37,969 nucleotides of DNA from Euryarchaeota archaeon UBA258 (GCA_002502605.1 DAPR01000049.1:1-37969); one strand, 5' to 3'. Shown: positions 22,524-30,501, numbered from the stretch's first letter. Notes: a model not told the origin generated them from the sequence alone. Program-made: numbers and translations.

Positions 22524-22964
22524 ATGGCCAATGCAGGGTTCAATGTTATTCGTTGCCCTGCCTGCATGACATGCCACGGCCGCAGGGGCGTTTCTGCGTC
22601 TTGCCCTCATTGTGGCCAACGCCTTGGTGAACATGGCATTGTGGTCAAAAGCGTCAACTCAGCAGAGGCACTTCGCATTGAAGTAGCGCTTGCCAACACG
22701 CCAGAGGAACTGCGGGACACGCTCCGAAAACGAATGATGAGCAAGACCCCCCTCACAGATTTCCATGACGAGGTTCCTTCGAGGACAATGGGCAAATGGG
22801 TTCAGGATTCAAAGAACGATGAAGGGTTCATCACGGTTCAGTCGGTTCAATTAATTCTGTACAAAAACCATTCAAATTTGGATGCGAACGAAGTTATTGA
22901 ACAAGCTGAAGTCCAAGGAATGCTCGTTCGAGTGGACAAGGCACGGTGGATGCTTCTTGAGTGA
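22524..22964 (+). CDS. Zinc-ribbon protein of unknown function
   Basis: This 146-residue protein opens with a zinc ribbon, RCPACMTCHGRRGVSASCPHCG, giving C-x2-C and C-x2-C pairs. A helical segment LRIEVALANTPEELRDTLRK follows, and a C-terminal part (ITVQSVQLILYKNHSNLDAN then EVIEQAEVQGMLVRVDKARW) reads like a winged helix. The general form resembles small haloarchaeal zinc-ribbon proteins of the DUF5817 kind, a loose comparison. It follows the decarboxylase-fold gene by 37 bases on the same strand and ends 35 bases before tRNA-Pro. A nucleic-acid or protein-binding role is plausible for the fold but not shown. Confidence 0.65.
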   Translation: MANAGFNVIRCPACMTCHGRRGVSASCPHCGQRLGEHGIVVKSVNSAEALRIEVALANTPEELRDTLRKRMMSKTPLTDFHDEVPSRTMGKWVQDSKNDEGFITVQSVQLILYKNHSNLDANEVIEQAEVQGMLVRVDKARWMLLE

Positions 22965-22999
22965 ACTTCATAGGTAGGATGTCGTGGGACGGAATGCAA

Positions 23000-23077
23000 G
23001 GGCGATTGGGTTAGCTTGGCCTATACTCGGGCGTTTGGGACGCTTGGACCCAGGTTCAAATCCTGGATCGCCCACCA
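23000..23077 (+). tRNA. tRNA-Pro (anticodon TGG)
   Basis: The acceptor stem GGGCGAT pairs with ATCGCCC. The T arm is CCAGG-TTCAAAT-CCTGG, and the anticodon loop TTTGGGA carries TGG on a 5-bp stem with two G-U pairs at its base. The discriminator A and an encoded CCA (23075-23077) complete it. The D stem is short, with G-U and one mismatch. No intron is visible. It converges on the parvulin gene, whose stop lies 15 bases away. Confidence 0.93.
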
Positions 23078-23091
23078 GCGATGGTGTCAAT

Positions 23092-23421
23092 TCACTCCGG
23101 TAGGATGATTTCATGCACCCACAGTATGTGGTAGCCAAACTGCGTTTTGATGAAATTCTGAGGCACTGTTTCAGGCTCCATTGCCCACACGGCGTCTTCG
23201 AAATCCTGGACCATTTGGCCTTCGACGAATTCTCCAAGGTCGCCTTTTTTACTGGCGCTTGAACAATTTGAATGCTTCTTTGCAAGTTTCTTGAACGTCT
23301 TGAGGGGCCGCTTCGCCGCTTGTATCTCATCCAGAATGCTTCTGGCATCGGGCTTGGCAGCGACCAGAATGTGACGCACATGCGCCTTTCTAGGCTTCCG
23401 TCGCTTGTCGTGCCTTCGCAT
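23092..23421 (-). CDS. Parvulin-type peptidyl-prolyl cis-trans isomerase
   Basis: This single-domain parvulin of 109 residues should catalyse proline isomerisation in the cytoplasm, as it has no signal peptide. The family pattern is clear: VRHILVAAKPDARSILDEIQ, FKKLAKKHSNCSSASKKGDLG, EFVEGQMVQDFEDAVWAMEP and VKTQFGYHILWVHE-type ending (IKTQFGYHILWV). The N-terminal 12 residues are strongly basic. The start overlaps the end of the upstream glycosyltransferase by 32 bases, so the two are probably translated together. Catalytic positions appear standard for PpiC-type domains. Confidence 0.92.
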   Translation of the reverse strand: MRRHDKRRKPRKAHVRHILVAAKPDARSILDEIQAAKRPLKTFKKLAKKHSNCSSASKKGDLGEFVEGQMVQDFEDAVWAMEPETVPQNFIKTQFGYHILWVHEIILPE

Positions 23422-24349
23422 TCAACCTCAACTCCTGTACCATTGCTGTCGCTGTCCTGTCAAAAAAGTGTGCTACAATCCAAGCCACAAGCGTGAGCAT
23501 CACGGGGTGCAACCCCCTGCTCAACAACTCCCGTTCTAAATCGGTGCTGATGCCCGGCAAGAGGCTGATCCATCCAATGGCGTAGGCGATGAACGCAAAC
23601 AGCGTGTGTGGGGTGACGTTTCTGTTGAACAACCATCCAAAATTTCGGCGATGATGTTCGATGGCCATCATGGCCCCAACGGATGCGAAAAATTTGAGCC
23701 GCTTTATTCCAGAAGTTTCTGCTCCATACACTGATTTCACAGGGACTTCATTCACCCTCCATCCACCTTTGGCCAATTGAATCAACCAGAAATTCGGGTA
23801 TCCATAGCCCTTCCACGAGCGGTTCCAATTCCATTCCTTGAGCACCTCATGCGAGGTCGCCGTATAGCCACATTGCGGGTCGACAATTGGTTGTCCCGCT
23901 GCGAGCGTGGTGGCGATGCTGAGCACCTTACTGGCCAATTTTCGCTGAACAGGCATGTTGTCGGTTCCAGCGCTGTGTGCGAATCGATTGCCCTTCACAT
24001 GGTCGGCCTGACCCGTGATCACAGGGGCGATGATAGCGCGAAGGTCTTCGGGGTCCATTTGTCCATCACCAGCCATCACCACGCTGACAAATGGACCGTC
24101 AAATTGCTCCAGCATGGCCTGATGTCCAGCGTCAATCGCAGCCCCAACGCCTTGTCCGCCGAGGTCGATTTCGATCAGTTCGGTTTGACAATGAGCCGCT
24201 TTAATCTCCTGCGATGTAGCGTCGGTAGAACCGTCGTTGACCACCACAATGCAATCCACACCTTCCGGCATTGTCTCGATGACCTTGCGAATGAATTTCG
24301 CTTCATTCTTGGCAGGAACAACGACGCCGATGTGCCATCCTTCCTCCAT
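23390..24349 (-). CDS. Family 2 glycosyltransferase (dolichyl-phosphate sugar synthase-like) with membrane helices
   Basis: This 319-residue protein has a GT-A fold at its N-terminus: IGVVVPAKNEAKFIRKVIET, CIVVVNDGSTDATSQEI, and the metal-binding block VVMAGDGQMDPEDLRAII. GNRFAHSAGTDNMPVQRKLA and IVDPQCGYTATSHEVLKEW follow, typical of enzymes that load a sugar onto a polyprenyl phosphate. Two or three hydrophobic segments near residues 245-300 (TLFAFIAYAIGWISLLPG, LTLVAWIVAHFFD) anchor it. It may serve surface glycoprotein synthesis, fitting the many exported proteins nearby. ATG codons at 24475 and 24403 are open, but the fold begins right after the ATG at 24349. It overlaps the parvulin gene downstream and is divergent from the GT2-like gene at 24431. 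Confidence 0.88.
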   Translation of the reverse strand: MEEGWHIGVVVPAKNEAKFIRKVIETMPEGVDCIVVVNDGSTDATSQEIKAAHCQTELIEIDLGGQGVGAAIDAGHQAMLEQFDGPFVSVVMAGDGQMDPEDLRAIIAPVITGQADHVKGNRFAHSAGTDNMPVQRKLASKVLSIATTLAAGQPIVDPQCGYTATSHEVLKEWNWNRSWKGYGYPNFWLIQLAKGGWRVNEVPVKSVYGAETSGIKRLKFFASVGAMMAIEHHRRNFGWLFNRNVTPHTLFAFIAYAIGWISLLPGISTDLERELLSRGLHPVMLTLVAWIVAHFFDRTATAMVQELRLNAKARQATEA

Positions 24350-24430
24350 AGAGATTCCAGCCTTCCTCGGGTCATGAACCTGACCTCTCTTCCCACTGGA
24401 CATCGGCCTGTAGGAAAGACGGTTCAGGTG

Positions 24431-25312
24431 ATGGTTTGTTTGAGAGGTTTCATAGGGAGAAGGCACGGCTTGCAAAGCGTGGCAGACATACCCTTGCGCA
24501 TTGTCCTCTTGGGAAGGGACATTGAATTACGCATCGTTTCTTTGATCGTTCGGGCTCGGGAAGTCGCCGATGATGTGGTCTTTCTCGACCTTGGTTCAAA
24601 CGACACTACCGTGGAATTGGCTCAAGAAGTGGGCTGCACATCACTCCATTTCACCGAATCACTGAATCCAAAAGAGATCGCTCTTTTCCTGCGAGATTGC
24701 TCTTTGGACCCGGCCAACACCACACTCGCTATTCATGTCACAGACGCTTGGAAGTTGCAAGACATCTCCCTTTCCATCAACCGAGCAAGGGAATTGTGGG
24801 ACATCCACCTTTCCCACATTGAGGACAGCGAAATCGAACAAAGCGACGAAGATCCGGTCCTTTCCACGCTCGAACTGCGACACTTGGTCATGACCGAAGC
24901 TGGCATGGGCGCTCTGGCTGAACTTGATTCCAATGGCACGCAACAATCCCTTGATCAGAAACTGCGTGTACGAATCGTCAAAGCCTCAGCCAACGTCAAC
25001 ATTCACCAACGTGAATCTTTAGCCACTGCCTCAAAATTCGCACAACTCTTCTATTGGATGTTGGAATCAAAGCATCCACTGCTGCTGTTTGGCATCCCCG
25101 GTATCGTTTTGTTTTTCCTTGGCTATCGTCTTTCAGGTAACATTGTCGGTGCCTTAGAAGAAATCAATTCCACCTCAATTGGTGTCACATTGGCCACCAT
25201 CGCCATGACATTGATTGGGCTGTTCAGCATCATGGTTGCCCTTATTCTCTACATCATGGGCAAGCAAGTGGAACAAATCCAGTCGCAGTACGATTGGCCC
25301 TCACGTTCATGA
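24431..25312 (+). CDS. Degenerate GT2-like membrane protein
   Basis: This 293-residue product looks like a family 2 glycosyltransferase that has lost part of its catalytic core. The N-terminus has PLRIVLLGRDIELRIVSLIV and VVFLDLGSNDTTVELAQEVG, the GT-A nucleotide-binding unit. Where D-A-D is expected it reads HVTDAWKLQDISLSI, and the acceptor-side region is much shorter than in real enzymes. The C-terminus keeps the paired helices seen in archaeal GT2 proteins: KHPLLLFGIPGIVLFFLGYR and IGVTLATIAMTLIGLFSIMV. The open frame reaches back to 23777, but that part is antisense to the neighbour. ATG at 24431 or GTG at 24479, with GGAGAAGG upstream of the latter, are the likely starts. Activity is doubtful. 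Confidence 0.68.
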   Translation: MVCLRGFIGRRHGLQSVADIPLRIVLLGRDIELRIVSLIVRAREVADDVVFLDLGSNDTTVELAQEVGCTSLHFTESLNPKEIALFLRDCSLDPANTTLAIHVTDAWKLQDISLSINRARELWDIHLSHIEDSEIEQSDEDPVLSTLELRHLVMTEAGMGALAELDSNGTQQSLDQKLRVRIVKASANVNIHQRESLATASKFAQLFYWMLESKHPLLLFGIPGIVLFFLGYRLSGNIVGALEEINSTSIGVTLATIAMTLIGLFSIMVALILYIMGKQVEQIQSQYDWPSRS

Positions 25313-25342
25313 AGCGTGAGTTTGATAGTGGAGTGGATTCGA

Positions 25343-26125
25343 ATGACTGCTATGACACCAGCCCGTTTAGTTTGCCTTGATATGGACCGAGTGCTTGTGG
25401 ACCATTTATCCACATGGCAATTCGTTTACGACCGCTTAGGCATCTCGAACGATGAGTCCTTTGAACTCTACAACCAGGGCCTGCTGGATGAATGGGATTG
25501 GATCAAACTCGACATTGCTCTCATCAAAGAAAGCCGAAAAGACGGCCCAGCCGTCACCGATGGGGAACTCCGCGGCCTGATGGAGGGCATGCCAATGATG
25601 ACCCACTGGAAAGAATTGATTCAAACGCTCTTGGACAGCGGGTTTCATGTGGCCATTGTCAGCGGTGGACTTCAACAAACGGCTCGGGACATCGCCGCAC
25701 AATTCCCCTCCACACAACCATGGCGCAGACGTTGGGGTGGCATTGATCGGTTCACAGCACAACGCTTCGGTGGCGGCATGGACACGCGTTTGCATGTCTT
25801 CACGAACGGTTGGCTTCAAGGCCAGCCAACGAAAGATGGCGACCATGAGATCGCAGATTTTGGCCGCTACCAAGTCCAAATGGATGGAAAGGGTTCGGTC
25901 GTTAAAATGCTTCAGCGAAGGCTTGGCGTGACCAAAGAGAACACCGCTTCAGTGGGCGATTCAGCAGGTGACATCAGCATGTTTCAGCAATCCGGTTTGC
26001 CAATTTGCTTCAACCCCTGGGACGACCGTCCCAAAGCCCACGCTGCACATGTGGTGGAAAAGAAGGACCTCGCACTCGTCGAAGGCCTCATCCTTCAGCA
26101 TTTCAAGGTCCATCCAACATCTTGA
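25343..26125 (+). CDS. HAD-superfamily phosphatase, phosphoserine phosphatase-like
   Basis: This 260-residue protein has the four HAD motifs. Motif I is LVCLDMDRVLVDHLSTWQ with the nucleophile and acid/base aspartates. Motif II is VAIVSGGLQQTARDIA. A motif III lysine is in MDGKGSVVKML, and motif IV is SVGDSAGDISMFQQSG. The general arrangement and cap length are SerB-like, so it may release phosphate from phosphoserine or a related small metabolite. Motif I has Arg where Gly is usual (D-x-D-R rather than D-x-D-G). The frame opens at a GTG at 25316, but GGAG lies 12 bases before the ATG at 25343. It follows the GT2-like gene by 30 bases and precedes the zinc-ribbon microprotein. Confidence 0.82.
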   Translation: MTAMTPARLVCLDMDRVLVDHLSTWQFVYDRLGISNDESFELYNQGLLDEWDWIKLDIALIKESRKDGPAVTDGELRGLMEGMPMMTHWKELIQTLLDSGFHVAIVSGGLQQTARDIAAQFPSTQPWRRRWGGIDRFTAQRFGGGMDTRLHVFTNGWLQGQPTKDGDHEIADFGRYQVQMDGKGSVVKMLQRRLGVTKENTASVGDSAGDISMFQQSGLPICFNPWDDRPKAHAAHVVEKKDLALVEGLILQHFKVHPTS

Positions 26126-26150
26126 TGAACCACCATGTGAAGTACACGCC

Positions 26151-26258
26151 ATGAACGGCGATGACCTGTTGACTTCAATTTGCCCAGAGTGTGGCTTCCT
26201 GCTTGGTGCCTTCATTCCAGGAATGCCCTGCCCTCAGTGCGGCGAACCATTGCTTTAG
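26151..26258 (+). CDS. Zinc-ribbon microprotein, 35 residues
   Basis: A short frame starting at ATG 26151 encodes 35 residues containing SICPECGFLLGAF and PCPQCGEPLL, two C-P-x-C-G knuckles spaced as in a single zinc ribbon. It lies 25 bases after the HAD phosphatase on the same strand and its TAG overlaps the stop of the convergent saccharopine-dehydrogenase-like gene by three bases. The complete metal site and the absence of extra sequence favour a real gene. The function is unknown. Confidence 0.6.
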   Translation: MNGDDLLTSICPECGFLLGAFIPGMPCPQCGEPLL

Positions 26259-27298
26259 ATTGAATCGAATCTCACACCTTGCTCTTGCATGTAAGCCATA
26301 ATCGATTCAATGGCTTTAGCAGACAAGCCTTCAGGTGGGTGTACCCCTGGCTTCAATCCGCATCCTTCAAGCGGTCCTTGTTCAAGAAACAGCAGCGCAC
26401 AAGCTGCGGTGACCAATCCAGTGGTTCTCGCCATCGACCCGTCGCCGTTCAAACCACTGTCTTGGACGACGGTGTGTCGAACCCCGTTGCTGTTTTCTGC
26501 AACAACTTCGAGCCAGGTGAACTCCTTGCGTTGCGGATCAAAGGTCCATGCCTTCAGTAACTCAGCTTCCTCCATACCGCGTCCTTCGTTCAGCCATCGG
26601 TCTATATGACCGGGCCAACGAACGGTGTATTCCTTCATCGTGGTGCATGGTATCGTGTCGAGAATGCTGCGCAATCCATCGGTAAGGAAGGCCTCCATTG
26701 TGCCATAGCCATCGACTTGAATGTCATGACGCTCGCTGAGCGCAGGCACTTCCAATAGGGTGTTATCCACTCGAATTCTGGCTGGCCGTGTGTATTCCTC
26801 AATCACGTCAGATGGCGAAAAAGGAGCCATGTAAGACCACTCATCGTCCTTTTCAGTCGGATTTCCACCCACCTTGATTGAGACATGATTCAAAGGCCCA
26901 AGGTCCTCAAACGCCTGCTTGACGAGCATGTTTGAAATTCCCGGTGCGATGCCAACATCCCATAGCAGGACTCCTTGGTGTTCAACAGCGAGCGCTTCAT
27001 GGCGGTGGGGGTCTTCTGCTGTAAACGCCAAATCAACCACATTGTGACCGGCTTTCAGTAAAGCAGGTCGCACCATGTCGCCAATGCGTCCGGGGAGCAT
27101 GTTGATGACCGTTTGTTGGGGGGGAAGTCGAGACACCGCTTGGATGGCATCGCCTTGGCGTGCTTCAACCCGTGGATGTTGGTGCAGTGCTTTTGGAATC
27201 TGCAAATCGATGACAATGACCTTGTGGTCTGCTTCGAGCAAACGCTCAATGACAAACTGGCCAACAAGACCACTGCCAAGCGCCACAACCGAAGCCAT
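26255..27298 (-). CDS. Saccharopine dehydrogenase-like NAD(P)-binding protein
   Basis: This 347-residue oxidoreductase of the saccharopine dehydrogenase (Lys9/LysDH) type begins with a Rossmann fold: VVALGSGLVGQFVIERLLEA, then VIVIDLQIPKAL, QTVINMLPGRIGDMVRPALL and HNVVDLAFTAEDP. The middle contains DVGIAPGISNMLVKQAFEDL, a conserved family block, and IKVGGNPTEKDDEWSYMAPF. Members act on saccharopine, lysine or carboxynorspermidine, and the substrate cannot be read from the sequence. The gene lies 9 bases downstream of asnS on the same strand and its end overlaps the convergent zinc-ribbon microprotein. Lysine metabolism is one possibility; no other lysine gene is present. Confidence 0.82.
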   Translation of the reverse strand: MASVVALGSGLVGQFVIERLLEADHKVIVIDLQIPKALHQHPRVEARQGDAIQAVSRLPPQQTVINMLPGRIGDMVRPALLKAGHNVVDLAFTAEDPHRHEALAVEHQGVLLWDVGIAPGISNMLVKQAFEDLGPLNHVSIKVGGNPTEKDDEWSYMAPFSPSDVIEEYTRPARIRVDNTLLEVPALSERHDIQVDGYGTMEAFLTDGLRSILDTIPCTTMKEYTVRWPGHIDRWLNEGRGMEEAELLKAWTFDPQRKEFTWLEVVAENSNGVRHTVVQDSGLNGDGSMARTTGLVTAACALLFLEQGPLEGCGLKPGVHPPEGLSAKAIESIMAYMQEQGVRFDSI

Positions 27299-27307
27299 GC
27301 CCTCGCC

Positions 27308-28639
27308 TCAGGGTGTGACTCTTCTCGAATCACGTGGGAATGGAATGACTTCCCGAATGTGATCTGCTCCGGTGAGCCAGGAGCACACTCGGTCAACGCC
27401 TAGGCCGAATCCGCCATGAGGCACGCCACCATACGAGCGGGTGTCGATGTAGAATTGGTAGGCTTCGTGAGGGGTTCCCTCTTCATCGAGTCGCCTGAGA
27501 ATTTCTTCTTCCGACCATGTTCGCTCGCCACCGCCAATGATTTCACCATAGCCTTCCGGAGCCAATAAATCGTGGCATAAGACATACTTTTCATCCTCCG
27601 GGTCAACTCGGTGATAGAATGGTTTTGCGACTTTTGGATAGTGGGTCAGGAAGTGCGGGACATCAAAATCTTGGGTCAGAACTTTCTCTTTTGAGTAGTC
27701 TAAATCTTGGCCCCACTCGACATCGACACCCATCCCTTGGAGCGTTTCAATCGCTTCGTCATAGCGCATCCTTGGGTATGGGCTGTCAGCGTAGCGTGCC
27801 ACCAGATCCAAGTCTCTGCCCAACGATTCAAGTTCGGTGCTTCGCTCATCCAAGAGCGTCGAAGCAATCTTTCGAACCACGCCTTCGCCATGGGTCATAA
27901 TTTCTTCATTGCTGGCCCAAGCGACTTCCATTTCAGCATGCCAAAACTCAGTCAAGTGACGGCGAGTTCGTGATTTTTCGGCCCTGAACGACGGTGCGAT
28001 GGTGTACAACCGCTCAAGCGCAGGCATGGCTGCTTCGGCATAGAGTTGCCATGACTGAGTCAAGTATGCAGTTCGCCCAAAGTAGGGCACTTCGAACAGG
28101 GTTGAACCGCCCTCGACGGCTCCGGCGACGAAGTTAGGCGCTTGGTATTCAACGAAATCCAAGTCTCGGAAGTAACCATGAATCGCTCCAAAGACACTGC
28201 TTCGAAGCTGGAGCATGGTGGTCATGCGGGAGGTTCTAAGGTACAGGTGGCGATTGTCCAACAAGAACTCAGTCTCGCCTCCATCGGCGGCTGCCATAGC
28301 GGATTCAGTGATTGGAAACGGTCGTTCTGGGTTCACTTGGCCGACGATTTCAACCGAGGAGACGACCAATTCATGGCCACCTTCAGATCGCTCGTCGACA
28401 TTGACGGTTCCCGTGATGATGATGCTTGATTCAATTAAGGCCGCTTTAACTTGGTCAAAGGCCTCATCGCCAAGAGCATCCCTCTTGGCAACGCACTGAA
28501 TGACGCCTGTCGAGTCGCGAAGCACCACAAAGCGGATTTTATTCGAGCCACGGGTTCGCTTAACCCACCCTTTCAACTCGACAACTTGGTTGTCGTACAT
28601 TCCAGATTGCACATCGCCAATCCAAATCGTCTTCACCAT
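27308..28639 (-). CDS. asnS: Asparagine--tRNA ligase
   Basis: This class IIb synthetase has 443 residues. The N-terminal OB fold (VVELKGWVKRTRGSNKIRFV, VLRDSTGVIQCVAKRDALGD) binds the anticodon. The catalytic domain has motif 2 PSFRAEKSRTRRHLTEFWHA with the TEFWHAEME continuation typical of AsnRS. FDVPHFLTHYPKVAKPFYHR, YGEIIGGGERTWSEEEILRR and motif 3 GGFGLGVDRVCSWLTG also fit AsnRS rather than AspRS. Its presence means the cell can charge tRNA-Asn directly rather than only through transamidation. ATGs at 28666, 28651 and 28639 are open; the last is just before the conserved MVKTIWIG start. Confidence 0.93.
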   Translation of the reverse strand: MVKTIWIGDVQSGMYDNQVVELKGWVKRTRGSNKIRFVVLRDSTGVIQCVAKRDALGDEAFDQVKAALIESSIIITGTVNVDERSEGGHELVVSSVEIVGQVNPERPFPITESAMAAADGGETEFLLDNRHLYLRTSRMTTMLQLRSSVFGAIHGYFRDLDFVEYQAPNFVAGAVEGGSTLFEVPYFGRTAYLTQSWQLYAEAAMPALERLYTIAPSFRAEKSRTRRHLTEFWHAEMEVAWASNEEIMTHGEGVVRKIASTLLDERSTELESLGRDLDLVARYADSPYPRMRYDEAIETLQGMGVDVEWGQDLDYSKEKVLTQDFDVPHFLTHYPKVAKPFYHRVDPEDEKYVLCHDLLAPEGYGEIIGGGERTWSEEEILRRLDEEGTPHEAYQFYIDTRSYGGVPHGGFGLGVDRVCSWLTGADHIREVIPFPRDSRRVTP

Positions 28640-28778
28640 CTTCGCACCCATGCTCGGGTAGGCCATTGTCTAATTCAATGTCACCCTTCACCCGCAACGC
28701 AGAACTCGGCCGCAAATGGCTCGCATGTTGGGTCACACGGGGGCAAGCCTCAAACCATCTGTGCGCCATTGATTTTTC

Positions 28779-29687
28779 GTGGCAAGAGTCGCAGTGTATG
28801 CAATTGGCGGCAATGCGCTGGCATCGCCAACCGGTGGGGATGACGGGCAAAGCGAGCGCATCTTGGCGCACGTGATGTCGGACGTCGTGGATCTTCTCGA
28901 ATCAGGATGGGGGGTTGTTCTCACCCATGGCAACGGACCACAAGTCGGCCATTTGATGGCCCTTGATACCGATCTCACTCAACCAATGGATGCTTGGGTC
29001 TCTGCCACACAAGGCATGATTGGGCATGGGCTTGCCCTCAATTTGGATTCGATTCTTTCAAAGCGCCAAAGGCCGGAACGGACAGCAACCATCGTGACAA
29101 GGGTGCTTGTGGACGGAAATGATCCTGGATTTTCCAAACCCACAAAACCGGTTGGACCGGTGTTGAACGCTCAAACGGTCATGGAGGCTGACTGGGACAT
29201 CGCCGAAACAAAAATCGGACCACGACGCGTGGTTGCCAGCCCTTTGCCGATGGAAATTATTGATTTGCCAGTGATTCAGAAACTGGTCGACCTCCACGCT
29301 GTGGTGATCTGTGGCGGTGGCGGTGGCATTCCCATTGCGAGAAAAGGCCAACACTTCATCGGGGTTCCTGCCGTGATTGACAAAGATCGAGTCTCAGCGT
29401 TGCTGGCCATTAAATTGCAAGCTGAAGCCCTCATCATTTCAACGGCCATCGACGCAGTGCGGACCGGGTTTGGAACCGAGGAAGAAAAATCCCACAGAAC
29501 ATTAACGCTTGACGAGTGCGAGATGCACATGGAAGCGGGCGAATTCCCCGCTGGCTCAATGGCTCCTAAAATTGGCAGTCTGATGGAGGCGGCCCTTCAC
29601 CAACCTGGCCTCCAAGCCATCCTTTGCCAACCCGGTGATGCCCTTGAAGCGCTGCGCGGTAAAGCGGGCACGACCATCGTCGTGTGA
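28779..29687 (+). CDS. arcC: Carbamate kinase (amino acid kinase family)
   Basis: Carbamate kinase interconverts carbamoyl phosphate plus ADP with ATP plus carbamate. The 302-residue product fits: VAVYAIGGNALASPTGG, SGWGVVLTHGNGPQVGHLMA, ATQGMIGHGLALNLDSIL, VASPLPMEIIDLPVIQKLVD, VVICGGGGGIPIARKG, PAVIDKDRVSALLAIKLQAE and the ending PGDALEALRGKAGTTIV. The start is a GTG with no closer ATG. No arginine deiminase or ornithine carbamoyltransferase is in the window, so direction and partner pathway are unclear. Related kinases such as the fosfomycin or isopentenyl phosphate kinases lack this combination of blocks. It is followed by sodN after 48 bases. Confidence 0.93.
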   Translation: MARVAVYAIGGNALASPTGGDDGQSERILAHVMSDVVDLLESGWGVVLTHGNGPQVGHLMALDTDLTQPMDAWVSATQGMIGHGLALNLDSILSKRQRPERTATIVTRVLVDGNDPGFSKPTKPVGPVLNAQTVMEADWDIAETKIGPRRVVASPLPMEIIDLPVIQKLVDLHAVVICGGGGGIPIARKGQHFIGVPAVIDKDRVSALLAIKLQAEALIISTAIDAVRTGFGTEEEKSHRTLTLDECEMHMEAGEFPAGSMAPKIGSLMEAALHQPGLQAILCQPGDALEALRGKAGTTIVV

Positions 29688-29735
29688 TGCCTCTGTGAGC
29701 GCATGTTCATGTACTAGGGCGGACTCCAACAAATC

Positions 29736-30191
29736 ATGTCGAATGACAACATCCTGCCCGAGATTGAAGCCTCTGCACACTGCGACGGACCATGTGGAGT
29801 CTATGACCCCGCCAGCGCTCGAATTGCTGGTGAAGCCGTTCAATCCATGACCAAGAAAATGCTCGCCCTCGAATACCCAAAGGTGTTCAGTTCTGAATCG
29901 ATGGCTTCCTACCTCAACACCATGAGCCGCTACGCAGCCATCAAGGACGAAGAAGCGCAAAAGTGCAAGCACGAACTTCTTGTTCTTTGGACGGATTTCT
30001 TCAAGCCAGTCCACCTCGAGGCACACCCTGAACTTCACACCACCTTCTGGAACGCAGCCAAGTTGTGCAGCGCTTGTAAGGTCGAAGTTTCCGCTGCTCA
30101 CGCTCAAGAATTGATGGACGCTATCGAAGCCATTCACACCATGTTCTGGGCCATCAAGGGCCGAGAAGTCCCTTGGATTCGTGCCAGTTGA
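29736..30191 (+). CDS. sodN: Nickel superoxide dismutase
   Basis: NiSOD converts superoxide to hydrogen peroxide and oxygen. The nickel hook is complete: His15-Cys16-Asp-Gly-Pro-Cys20-Gly-Val-Tyr, matching the mature HCD-x-PCGVYDP start, so processing must remove a 14-residue propeptide ending ASA. The four-helix body has ARIAGEAVQSMTKKM, ELLVLWTDFFKPVHLEAHPE and AIEAIHTMFWAIKGRE, all family features. At 151 residues it is of normal length, with an extra Cys pair (LCSACKVE) in the position of the SAAKGS-like loop. The sodX protease follows after 9 bases. NiSOD is mostly a bacterial enzyme, and this copy was probably acquired from bacteria. Confidence 0.95.
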   Translation: MSNDNILPEIEASAHCDGPCGVYDPASARIAGEAVQSMTKKMLALEYPKVFSSESMASYLNTMSRYAAIKDEEAQKCKHELLVLWTDFFKPVHLEAHPELHTTFWNAAKLCSACKVEVSAAHAQELMDAIEAIHTMFWAIKGREVPWIRAS

Positions 30192-30200
30192 GGCGCAACT

Positions 30201-30491
30201 ATGGAGCGCTTCATCGCCGTTCTTTCTGGCGACAGCATGTGGCCAACCTACCATGATGGCGATCGTTTAATTTGCAGCGCAACTGCCACCATCGACGTCG
30301 GGTCAGTGATTGTGTTCAAACATCCACTTAGGGCCAACCTCAACGCTGTCAAGCGAGTGTCAAAAATCGAAGGCGATTGGATGTTCGTCGAAGGAGATCA
30401 CCCAGATCCAACTTCGTCAAATGACTCGCATAATTTTGGACGCATCGCTCGCTCCAGCATTCTGGGTGTCGTGGTTGACAAAGAAGACTGA
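30201..30491 (+). CDS. sodX: NiSOD maturation protease (S26 family, SodX-like)
   Basis: This 96-residue protein resembles signal peptidase S26 proteins without a membrane helix. The serine nucleophile Ser12 is in SGDSMWPTYHDGD, the lysine base is probably Lys51 in NAVKRVSKIEGD, and VEGDHPDPTSSNDSHNFGRI is the conserved C-terminal box. In bacteria the gene next to sodN encodes the peptidase that cuts the propeptide to expose the nickel-binding His. The 9-base gap after sodN and the lack of a signal anchor support that role here. LexA-like or secretory peptidase alternatives are less likely in this position. Confidence 0.9.
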   Translation: MERFIAVLSGDSMWPTYHDGDRLICSATATIDVGSVIVFKHPLRANLNAVKRVSKIEGDWMFVEGDHPDPTSSNDSHNFGRIARSSILGVVVDKED

Positions 30492-30501
30492 AGTTGGTTG
30501 G

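Noticed and set aside
24370..24385. Inverted repeat GGTCA-N6-TGACC between the two GT2-type genes
   Set aside because: It is short, lies outside the expected TATA/start spacing for both genes, and has no second copy noticed.
23777..24430. Upstream 218 codons of the plus-strand frame ending at 25312
   Set aside because: They are antisense to the conserved GT2 protein; the real start is at or after 24431.
28779..29687. Carbamate kinase as part of an arginine deiminase pathway
   Set aside because: No arcA or arcB homologue lies nearby, so only the single reaction is assigned.
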